This document shows, one piece after another, positions 11,930 through 22,300 of a DNA stretch of 64,000 bases. A program made the position numbers and the translations under genes. How positions within the stretch are numbered: the first letter of the stretch is position 1; each line of letters starts with the position of its first letter. The notes below the pieces were generated by a model that was not told the origin of the DNA, made no database searches, and saw only the letters and a list, made by a program, of their open reading frames with translations. Source of the stretch: Lepas anatifera. Taxonomy: Eukaryota; Arthropoda; Thecostraca; Lepadidae. The stretch covers positions 62,001 through 126,000 of the forward strand of contig JAOTON010000333.1 in the NCBI GenBank assembly GCA_034440635.1, written 5' to 3'.

Positions 11930-13062
11930 TAGAGCACTGGACCCAAGTGCTTGAAGACGGCCTCCCAGTAGATATCGCCTATTTGGACTTCTCAAAGGCT
12001 TTTGATTTGGTGCCCTACAAGCGATTAATCCTGAAACTGAGAAGCTTAGGCATAGGAGGAAAAATTTTCTGCTGGAACAAGTCTTTCCTGACGGGTAGGA
12101 GCCAGAGGGTCAGGGTTAATGGAGCACTTTCAGACTGGGCTCCGGTGACCAGCGGTATTCCACAGGGATCGGTCCTGGGCCCCACACTATTTGTCCTGTT
12201 CGTGAACGACTTGCCTCAGGGACTGCGAAGTAGTGTCCGACTATTTGCCGATGATGCCAAATTATTTGGTGAAGTAGGTAGTCGAGAGGGTGCATGTGCC
12301 TTGCAAGAGGACCTTCGCAGACTAGAATCATGGTCTGACAGATGGCTCCTGACCTTCAATGTTTCGAAATGCAGCATGCTCCACATTCGACACAACAATA
12401 GTCAACGGCACTACGAAATGAGCGGCCAACCCCTGACTCAGCTGACTATCGAAAAAGACCTGGGTGTGTTCATGAACGACCAGCTAAAGTTCCGCCGTCA
12501 AGCTGCTTCTGCCGCATCTAAGGCCAGCCAGATACTGGGGGGCCATCAAGAGGACTTTTGTCCACATGGACAAGCATGTGCTGACCCTTCTCTTTAAAGC
12601 CCTTGTCAGACCGCACCTCGAATATGCCAGTGTGGTGTGGGGCCCGTTCAACAAGGCTGACCAAATTTTGGTTGAACGGGTCCAGCGTCGTGCTACAAAA
12701 CTAGTTCCCGGTGCGCGTCCTTTGGACTATGAGCAACGGCTTAGGCTCCTCAAGCTTCCGTCTCTCTGGTACAGGCGCAAGAGGGGGACATGATCTTCGT
12801 CTTCAAGTTGATGCACGGCCAGCTGGGAGTTAGCAAGGAAGAGTTCTTCATGGATCCACCTGTCGGTGTTACGCGCGGTCACAGGTTCAAGGTTGGGAAG
12901 CCACGTGCAATAACGAGGGCAAGAAGGAACCATTTTGGAGTGCGTACTGTTTCCGACTGGAACAGCCTCACCGACTGGGTCGTCGATTCGCCATCTGTTG
13001 GTTCATTAAAAAATAACATCGACAGACACTGGGCCGACCACGCTTATGCATTCCCGACGTAG
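11930..13062 (+). pseudogene. 5'-truncated non-LTR retrotransposon reverse transcriptase (Jockey/CR1-like)
   Basis: The 11947-12597 frame carries ordered reverse transcriptase motifs: YLDFSKAFD (motif A), GIPQGSVLGP (motif B), FADD (motif C) and then LGVFMND. Translation shifts frame near 12580 into VRPHLEYASVVW (to 12793) and again near 12790 into a C-terminal tail ending at a stop at 13060-13062. That order is typical of the Jockey/CR1-type pol thumb and C-terminus. The endonuclease domain and the start of the reverse transcriptase are missing, as in 5'-truncated copies, and two frameshifts make it non-functional. A short 3' region follows to about 13150; no clear target duplication was found. 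Confidence 0.9.
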
Positions 13063-13189
13063 TTAAGCACTGTACCTGTAATGAGCTCGATGAGAGCGGG
13101 CAAAACAGGCACCTAGCGTGTCTCATAAAGACCCGTACACCTAAGCTAAAAAGCTATCGCCATCTGTTACTAAGTTATTCACTTTAAAA

Positions 13190-13840
13190 CCATTTACCCA
13201 TGTATTTCCAATTGAGAGGTCAACGCTCGTACCTGACCTTAGGTCATCGATATCAAAAATACTGGAACATATGGGCAATTCCAGCACCAATCGACCAGGC
13301 AAATGGCAAATCTACACGGTACCTCTTCGATTTTCTTCAAAATAATTATATAGGGTTCTCATGGGCCCTAAAGACGAATCTGAAAGTTTTAGCTCGATCG
13401 GAGTAAAACTTTAGAAGTTATTGCCTCAGGCATTTTTTGGAAATCTGCTTACAGTGCATTTTTTAGGTGACCATAAAACCCACAGAGACTGATGAACTGT
13501 ACATTAAATATGCATTTTCCTGTCTGAAAAGAGCCGAAGAATTCGAATCTGAAGTCTGTTTGAGCCTAGGTCACTTGTGAAAAAAGTTGTGATTTGACCT
13601 TGACCTAAGGTCACATTCAAAATTTGCTGGTACACTTTTTGTTCAAAATGGAGCATTCCAAATTAAAGATTGAACTTTTCTCCTTCCATAAAAATAGGTT
13701 AAAATATCCGTTTTTATATCTACTAGTGTTTTTAACACGCTTAGTGCAGGGTAACCTGGCGTCAACACGTAATGAAGGGGTCCCGAAATGCCTCCCCTGA
13801 GATTTCACCAATTAAGAGGGTTAGGAAAAACGAGTGTTGC
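13190..13840. repeat. Left arm of a large inverted repeat
   Basis: The arm is the reverse complement of about 16800-17400 over several hundred bases with scattered mismatches and small gaps. Shared landmarks include the segment around 13315-13335 (complement near 17325-17345) and the stretch around 13765-13830 (complement near 16820-16890). It contains the same AGGTCA-rich sequence as the TTAA-flanked elements. Confidence 0.8.
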
Positions 13841-14425
13841 GGGTTTTGTGAGGGCTGCAGAATGTGTTTTTATGCTAGATTTTATGAACCTATACCAGTA
13901 TCCTCAACGTCAAATGAGGTCATAGAGGTCAAATGTAGCCCGTACCTGACGCTTAGCGAAATGCCGTGATTGTGCGAAACAAAGTCGCGAATACACTTTG
14001 AGCGGGCAAATTTGATAAAGAGAAGATATAAATTGTTCTCTGGAATATTTAGGTCGAGGTCAGTCAAGGTAATTGACCAATGACACCACAGTGTGAGATA
14101 TTTCCATAATGGATGCACATACGTTGAAGCTTGCAAAGAAGCAACCATTAGGCAATCAATGAGTTTGACCTTGACCCACAGTCTTTGGCATTTGACCTGG
14201 AACTTAGCATTCAGTAACCTCAGCTGTAACATCAAAATATCATACACGTATTGCCAGGGAACGTCATCTGACCGTAAGTTCTGGGATCAACAATTGTGAT
14301 AATGTTTATATGACCTTGGTCTGTGACCTATGATCTAGTGAAGTGATCTTAACATACAACCCTGATGATACTACGTTTTCATTTCAGAGCTAGGTCTGCA
14401 ATGCATTTGAACTGGTGTGACCGCA

Positions 14426-14664
14426 CATGGGCGTCGGAAAAGGGGGCCAGGGGCCTGGCCCCTCCCCCCCACTTTTTGGTCCAAAATTTTCGTATCTCAG
14501 TCAAAATGGGAGGAAACCTGAAATTTGCATAAACAGCCGCTGCAGAAGGCAACGAGGAGCTCAAATTTGAACGGTTTTTGGTCCTATCGTGGAAAGGTTT
14601 TTGTCAGCATCAGGTTGGAGTTTTACTGCCCCCCCCCCACTTTTTTCCGGCGGCGATGCTTATG
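14426..14664. mobile_element. hAT-like MITE with 8-bp TSD TGACCGCA
   Basis: The 239-bp element starts CATGGGCGTCGGAAAAGGGG and ends with a diverged complement ending GATGCTTATG. Exact TGACCGCA copies lie at 14418-14425 and 14665-14672. The interior has G and C tracts and no coding capacity. Confidence 0.75.
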
Positions 14665-15590
14665 TGACCGCAGATTATGGCTATTTAGGAATATATTTCT
14701 GATTTTGTAAGCCTATAGGGCAGTCAGTGCGTAAACATAGAGGACAGATTTTCCAAGTTCTTTCCAAAATTAACTCGCTCATCGATGTCGTTTTTCTGCC
14801 ATGAAGGGTTTCCGGCCACCTCGGGCAATTATGCTTAAGCCCTGTCCGACTGCGTGTTAAGGCTCATCACAGTGTTTTAAAGGATGACAATGACTCGTCG
14901 CTGAGATTTCGACAGCATACTGGACATGTAGTGGGAAAAAATGGTGATACAATAGGAACAGTGCTAGAAGTCTGGTGAAAGCCAAATAAAGTAAATCGGT
15001 AAGTTTTTTTTTGCATTGGACCGAAGCAAACATTTCCCACTTGCGAGTTAGAACTATAGCAATACTCTCTCCTTGACGATATCTTTGCGCGATTTTACTC
15101 TCCTTGAAGTTAAAGGAAGCAAGCATTTGTCAGCACGTGCAACAAATATCTATGTATTTACAGTACACCGGACACCGGTTTGCAACAATGCACCGAAATA
15201 CAGGAGCTGGCGCCTCCATGAGCTGTCTTTGTGCTGAGCTGACCTTACGCTGTCACAGTACGCAGCTCTGTTCCGTCCAGTGGCGGATTCAGGGGAAACA
15301 AAAACGATATGCCCCCCAAATGGAAAACTAGGGGCAAAACTATGTTTTGCCCCCCTTCCCCCAAGCGGTTGACCTCCTTTATGCCCCGACTCATTTTTAA
15401 TTTATAAGCAAGATTTCAGTGCTTCAACTCTCAACTTCCAACAAAACCATTTAAGTTCAGTGTAAATATTGGATCTTGGATAGAAAGAAGTATCTTGAGC
15501 CCATACTTTTTCACCCCGTGACGTTTGTTTGCCTTTTGGCTCAAATATCCCAAATCCTACTGTCAAGTCATATTATTGTAGCACAATTTT

Positions 15591-16538
15591 TCACTGCGTG
15601 ACGTTTTTTCTCTTTTTTTCCTTTTCGACTTTGGTTTGCTCCTCCCAAACCGACCGGCTAGATCTGCCACTGGTTCCGTCGATGTCTTCAGAGAGCTCTC
15701 GCACCTGCATGATTTTCAGGTTTATGGGTGTGAAACGATGAAACCGTTGGGTGCCCTTGGTCTTCAACGCCGAGCTGTACCGCTGTATCAGTCGTTTTGA
15801 CATTTCAAAGACCTCTCTACTGACAAACTCGAAATGGATTGTGGTGTCGAAGTATTGCGTCAGAAAAGAGAACATCAATAAAGGATCCAGGATCTGATCC
15901 TTTTCTTCTCTCCTTAAGCTTACCTGGGCTGTTCTTCTTCGAACTTTGCCTCCAACTCCGTCACAGGCGTTCTTCCCGTGGCTGGTAGCAAAGAAGTGCC
16001 ATTCACATGGTATTTGAAAGTATCTGGATGATAGCAAGCATTGATAAAGTGAAAATTGTTTTTGTATTGGCCACCGCACCCGTCTGATACGTAATGTATT
16101 TTCTTCAAACTTGGCATGTGGGTGCGTAGCTAAGGTACGAGTTTGTGCTGCAAGGTATGAACCATGACGTTAGAGTGCTTTAAGTCGTCACTTAAAAAAA
16201 CTTCTACTGCACCGGACACCATCCTCAGTCCAGTATGGAACAAAAGGGTGTGCAGTCACCTGCTTTGCATACCAGTGAGCAGTATTTTGCGCAGTACATG
16301 TATAATTTTCTGATAAGTCATTGATGACTACGGCTTCCCCCTTTGGTGCCTTTTCCTTCCAGTTTGCTCTATAATCATCTTGAGCCTTAGAGATGTAGTG
16401 GTGACTGGTTAGGTTACATACCTTCTCACTCAGGGAATCAACAAATCGCTCTATATTATCCGCGCAATCCGAAAGCGTCGATTCTCTCTCTGATTTTGAC
16501 CATTCTTTAAACGTAATATCCTCAGAAGCCATTTGCAC
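15591..16538 (-). pseudogene. Decayed transposase-like gene (DGCGGQYKN / WHFFATSHGK family)
   Basis: Three minus-strand pieces run in order. The first, 16538-16188, contains VVINDLSENYTC. The second, 16117 leftwards, contains HYVSDGCGGQYKNN. The third, in another frame at 16079-15591, contains EWHFFATSHGKNACDGVGG. I recall this motif order from an uncharacterised, multi-copy, transposon-like family in invertebrate genomes. The two acidic motifs (D in NDLSENY, D in VSDGC) could belong to an RNase H-fold DDE core, but that is inference. A stop after the first piece and a frame change between the second and third show it is broken. It sits between the arms of the large inverted repeat, so it may be the remains of the enzyme that moved that element. 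Confidence 0.6.
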
Positions 16539-16799
16539 GGAGTCAAAAGAGTATAAATACTCCCTAACCTCCTCCTCTCCAGGGCTCCGTTGACGTGAGG
16601 TTATCCACTGTCACCGTACTGTTATATGTTTCAATACCACTGTTTCAATATATCACTATTATATGTTTCAAACGTTTCGCGACTTTTTCCGTATAATCAC
16701 GGCACTTCGCTTAAGGGACGTAAATTTGACATTTATGACCTGATTTCACCTTAAAGATATAGATATAAGTTCATACAATTGAGCTCAAATAAAACAGTC

Positions 16800-17400
16800 A
16801 ACAGGCCTCACAAATCCCGGAACATGCGTTTTCCTAACCCTCTTAATTGGCGAGATCTCAGGGGAGGCATTTCGGGACCCCCTTCATTACGTGTTGACGC
16901 CAGACCACCCTCCACTGTGCGTGTTAAAAACACAAGTAGATATAAAAAACGGATGTTCTAACCTATTTTATTGGACGGAAAAAGTTTAATCTTCAATTTG
17001 AGACATTCCATTTTGAAAAAAGGTGTACCAGCAAATTTGGGATATGACCTTAGGTCAAGGTCAAACCATAAATTTTTTCACAAGTGACCTAGGGTCAAAC
17101 GGACTTCAGATTCGAGTTTTTCGGCTCATTTTAAATAAGGAAATGTATCTTTAATGCATAATTCATCAGCTTTTGAGGGTTTTGTGCTTACCTAAAAAAT
17201 GCACTGTAAGCAGATTTTCAAAAAATGCCTGAGGCAATAACTTCTAAAGTTTTACTCTGATCGAGCTAAAACTCTCAGATTCGGCTTTGGGGCCCATGAG
17301 AACCCTATATGCCCATTTTAAAAAAAATCGAAGAGGTACCGTGTAGGCCTTGGTCGATTGGTGCTGGAATTGCCCATATTTTAGAGAACTCGGTGGGCCC
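16800..17400. repeat. Right arm of the large inverted repeat
   Basis: Reverse-complement partner of 13190-13840, with AGGTCA-rich content. The sequence continues rightward to a terminus-like segment at about 17640-17660 (CCCGTCAATGCACGTG then TTAA), which matches the right end of the TTAA-flanked family at 34.6 kb. Confidence 0.8.
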
Positions 17401-17869
17401 ATTATGTCATATGAGTTTCAATCAGATAAGTTCGCCCTGTTCCAACTTATGCTATATTAAACTTTTTTATAGGTCAGGTCACTTGATCTGTGCTGGTGAC
17501 CTGACCTGAGATGGCCTGAGCTTAAAATGTTCACAAAAGATGTAAAAATGATGAGAGAAAAGGTATGCCTACTAAGGCGGCACTACGCGCCACCGTTTTT
17601 ATGCTATATCCAAAAAACCTGAGGGGGCAGGTACCCACCCCCCGTCAATGCACGTGTTAAGGATCTTGACCTTCTTAGGTGCCCTGTAATAATAATTTGA
17701 ATCCATGCATATATTGACACTTTGGGATACAAACTACATACTCTCCTACTTTTAACAGGATGACTCATAACGCCAAAATGTGTAGCCTCATCGGAAAAAA
17801 TTAATTGAGGCTGCACACTCTACACTTGAAACCATTCACTTTTATGTAAAAAGACTGTGCGCAATATGC

Positions 17870-18160
17870 ACACGGACGAGGCATGCGCAGGTCAGGAAGC
17901 AGGGCCAGCCAGGGGAGACTCAGTGGGGAAAGGATGGGAAGCTCTCATGAGTTCTACTGTCGCTCTACCTCTTCGCTGCGCGCTCGGCCTCATTAATTCA
18001 CCACTAGGAGGAACTCGCATCGACTACTGCGGGACACATCATCCCGAGGCGGCGCACGAAACTCGTAGGGGGCGCTGTTCATTCAGAACTTACAGACGAG
18101 GCATGGAAACGAGGGGTTGCACCAATGAGTTCAACTGCCGCTCTACCTCGTCGCGCGCTT
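17870..18160. repeat. Two-copy direct repeat
   Basis: Segments starting GACGAGGCATG near 17876 and 18096 share a following block with ATGAGTTC(T/A)ACTG and a shared GCTCTACCTC. The second copy is shorter. No gene is seen. Confidence 0.5.
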
Positions 18161-18202
18161 ATTTGTGGGGCTTACTGACACACCAACTGCCAGGGTCATA
18201 CG

Positions 18203-18338
18203 GCGTCGCCAACTCTTTCCCTGTTGGAAGGGCTTCTCGGTAGCCAGTTTGCCCCTTGTTTAGGGAAGCCGCCAGGCCTTGAACCCGGGTCGGCTGAATG
18301 GAAGCCAGCTACGCTGACCACTCCACTACCACACCTCC
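18203..18338 (-). mobile_element. tRNA-derived SINE
   Basis: On the minus strand, a box A-like segment (TAGTGGAGTGGTCAGCGTAGC, less its last base) is followed by a box B (GGGTTCAAGGCC). The body beyond contains CAACAGGGAAAGAGTTGG. The same head and body order occurs at 63165-63368 on the plus strand, so this is a dispersed family rather than a single tRNA gene. Confidence 0.75.
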
Positions 18339-19213
18339 TAGGTGACCTGACTTTCCCTGATAGACATTAGGTTTGCTTATTAATTGAATGCATATGGATG
18401 GAGAGGAGAGAGGTGTTAATACTGCTTATATTTGGATTAGCATTAGTTTTTTCATTTTTGTATTTTATCTATCAATTTCGTCATTAACAATATTTCAACA
18501 CAAAATTTCAGATATTTTCATGTCTGAATGTCCTCAGCGGTGCCAAATCCTAGTTATACTTAAGAAACATGTCAATGTAGTTTCTTTCCTATTAAGTGCT
18601 TTACTTACAAGCCTCCCCTCAGAGAGCATTGCCATTGCCAGACCCCTGTCAATGTGTGCGTTAAAAGCACTGCAGTTTCTGACGTCTGCACGACATCCAC
18701 TAGCCCCACCAACCGCACTGGCTTCAGCATCTACATCTGATTCTTACCTTCTGATACCAAAACTGCACCACAACCAGTCGCCGTGTGGATCAGCCACTAG
18801 CGGTGAGCTGGATCCTCGCATTACCAGTCCGGGGTACCACCGCAGACCACCATCCCAATGGCCGGAAGGCCGGTCAACACCTCTGTGACGGCTGAAAGGC
18901 TCGTCCCAGCTACCGCGGGACCTGGCAGATCTATCCGTCCCAGGCACCCCCCCGCAGTCCCGGGTGTTTGGCTGCGGTGGTCCCGGTCGGTCCGCAGATA
19001 CCCTGTTCCGGCCGTGCGAGCTCTGTCCACGCTGCCGCCAGCTCCACAAGGGCGAGCCTCGAGCCCGCGACCAGTTTCGGAAGCCAGAAATATTTGTGTT
19101 GCCAAATTGTTTGGAAATACTTTGCTGCTAATGCTATTGCTTTATACTTTGGAGGAGTGAGATCATGAGTTTGGATGACTAGTTTCTGTTTGCCCTTTTC
19201 AGAGTGTTTCACA

Positions 19214-19300
19214 ATGGGGGATAATCAGCAACTCCTGAACCTTTTGTCTCTTCCTAATGTGCTACTGGACCCCACCAAACAAAAGGAAGCTGTAACGCTG
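19214..19300 (+). CDS. AP4B1: AP4B1 coding exon 1
   Basis: Starts MGDNQQLL and encodes residues 1-29, ending in phase 0 before GTACGT. The segment LLSLPNVLLDPTKQKEAV aligns to the N-terminal helix of AP-4 beta. The ATG lies 11 bases after a CAG preceded by CCCTTTT, so this may be the second exon of the transcript. Confidence 0.75.
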
Positions 19301-22300
19301 GTACGTTATTCAACATTACTTGTCTGGGGAAATAAATTGTAGAGCAACCATAATATGCTGCTTGGTCGAAATAAAACTTGATGCTTGAAAGTTGTAAAAC
19401 ATTGCCTGCAATGATATTGATACACGATGATACCTTTGGTTGACAGTGGTAGATATGTTAATAACTTTCACATCATCAATCATCATTATATCTGTAAACC
19501 CTGTTTGAGCCGACTTCGAAATGCGCAAAAATACAGCTCAAACCACCATGTGCTATCCATCCAGCCTTTTGCTCGTCCAGGCTCGTCCATCCTTTCTCTA
19601 CTGGCAATCTTCAATTCGTTAACACACCAGCATACGGAGATTGGAGTGACAAGCGTCGTGACAATTCACCGAACATGTTGCAGTTATGTCAGCTGATAAA
19701 CACGGACTCTGACGAGCCGTGCATCGTACAGCCCAGTATCAAGCTGCTGTCATCCCACCAGCCGCTCACTCGCATAGTCGTGATGCAGCTGGTCCAGAGG
19801 TAAATTGTCCGGAACGGTCGCCAGGGCGGGAACGGAGTAGCAGTGACGATCGACTTTTTGTTGTTGTAAAACGTTGGAAATGTGTCGCAAATGAGTTTCC
19901 CAGGTGAGATGGAAAAGTTCACAAATTCTCAGTCATAGTGTAGCCAGTGTCAGCCAAATTCTCAGTCCAGTGTATTTTATATCCAGGATTCGAGGAGACA
20001 GGCCAGTATACACCTTGTCATCTTATAATCATGCTCCTCACAACGGCACTACAAAACCTATCAACATGAAAACCAGCCAGTCTGCCGTGTGAGACGTGCA
20101 GGTGCTGAGCGTGTCGTACCCCGCAGGCACGTGACACGGAACCCTGACATCATGCCCCAGGCCACGAACGCGCTGCTGAAATGTGCTGTCGACCCCAACC
20201 CGGCCGTGAGGCGGGCGGCTGTCAGGTGAGCCGGGGCGCTCTGCAATGGCCACGTGGGGCCAAACCGCTGGTGACCGTGACGACCCAATGCGGCGTCTGT
20301 GCTGAAACTGACTTGTTCGGGACTGTAGTTTTTAGTGTGGTGTCGTTTTAGCTGAGTGAAGACATGTAATTGTGTTGTAAAATAGTTATCGGGCTTGCCG
20401 TTCGTTAATAAGAACATTCGAGAATTGTGGGTCGCTTTGGGCGAGACGATTTGGAGGCTGAAAAACGTCCCGGGACTGGATGCAACATTTGCGCTCACCC
20501 CCCCTCCCCCCTGGTAGTGGGGATGTGTCGGTGTACTGGTGCACTGGAAGTAGGCTGAAAGTTGTTATTTCTCAATACGTTTTACCATTTCAACGAAAAT
20601 CCAGTGACGTGTCTGTGTATGTGCGACAGCACGCTGGCCTGTGTGCCGGGCGCCTCTGAGGTTTCGCTGCTGGTGGTGACGTGTCTGTGTATGTGCGACA
20701 GCACGCTGGCCTGTGTGCCGGGCGCCGCCGAGGTGTCGCTGCCGGTGGTAGCGGCCGCCCTCCGTGACCCCCACCCCTCGGTCCAGCGCGCCGCCGCCGT
20801 CGCCTGTCGCGTTCTGCCCCGCACCAACCCGCACAACGAGCTCGGTATGCAGCGCCGAACTCAGCTACCACCACAGCGGGGTAGAGTTCGGATGCCCGTT
20901 TCGGTGTGTTTGGAAGTTTACTGTTTTGATGTTATATGAGTCCGCCAGAACTGCCGGCACAAGGGCTCGAGTTTGCCTCATCACGCCTTGTCTGGCTCTT
21001 TTTGTTTTCACGATAAATATAAATTGACGAATCGCTTGAATGCGTTCATGTTACATATGGGTATTTTCACCAGTATCCGTCGTTACGATTTTATTCATTC
21101 ACCATCATATGTATCGTTTTCTACACATGCCTTGAACCGCCGCAGAGGTCGGTGTGCGGTTGTGTGCGCCCGTGTCCGCCCCGCCTCTGACCGCCGGCAT
21201 CCTCCCGCGGCCGCAGACCACGTGGACCAGCTGTACCGACTGATCCGCTCGGAGGACCCGCTCCTGCTGCACGCCTGCCTCACCAGCCTGGAGACGCTGC
21301 TGGCGCCGGAGGGGGGCGTCGTCGTCAGCCGAGCCATGGTCAAACACCTCGCCAACAGGTGACGTCAGACACATCACCGCCGGGATGCATTAGATACATT
21401 ACCGTCCGGTGACATCAGGTGCACCAGTGCCACCCGACGTCAGACAGCACAAATAGGTTACATCAGACGCATCACAAACATGTGACGACAAACTTGTCAC
21501 CAACATGTAACGTCAGACATCACCGCCGGCGTACATTAGATACATCACCGTCAGGTGACGTCAGGCACACCGCTGTCAGGCGACGTCAGACACATCACAA
21601 ACAGGTTACATCAGACATATCACCAACATGTGACGTCAGCATCTTACCAACAGATGGCGTCAGAGACACCAGACCCCAGGTGACGTTAGACGCACCGTTG
21701 ATATGTAAAGTAGGACACGTCACAAACAGGTGACATCAGACTCATTATCAGGTGACCTGGGACACATCATTAACAGGTGACGTCAGACAAACCACCCATT
21801 AACGACGTGGCACGTCTCACTGGATGTTTACGTCGAATATCCACGTAAATTGTTCATGGCTGCGCCGTTTCATTAATGTTCCTTCCAAGTACTAACCATG
21901 GGTTACGGCAGAGCTAAATAAATGCCGGAATGAAATTTGATCACTCGTCTCTAAGCAAAAACAACTTCAATTTGGGAGAAAATCTGGCTGGGATTTAGTT
22001 CTTCACTGATTCTTGAGAAGTCAATTATGGGGTCCTCGCTGAAGTTGAACCGGAAGAGGATACAATATGAAATATAACTTTCGCTGGTAACTTGAAAATG
22101 GCAACTGCCTCTTTTAAGAGGGCATGTGACTTGGTCGCTTGTAGTCTGCATTTCAAGCAAACATGTGTACGCGAAAAGTCGAGCCTAGTCTTTATTTGCC
22201 TGATTCAAAAGACATTTTTATTCGTTTTTTCGCTTTTTCCGCGTGGAGTGCCTCGTGTGCTAACGAGATGCCACCTGAATGCCATAAATGACTTATTTTC

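Noticed and set aside
18388..18888. 166-codon plus-strand frame with a hydrophobic start just upstream of AP4B1
   Set aside because: No domain, no continuity with exon 1, and composition changes abruptly along the frame.
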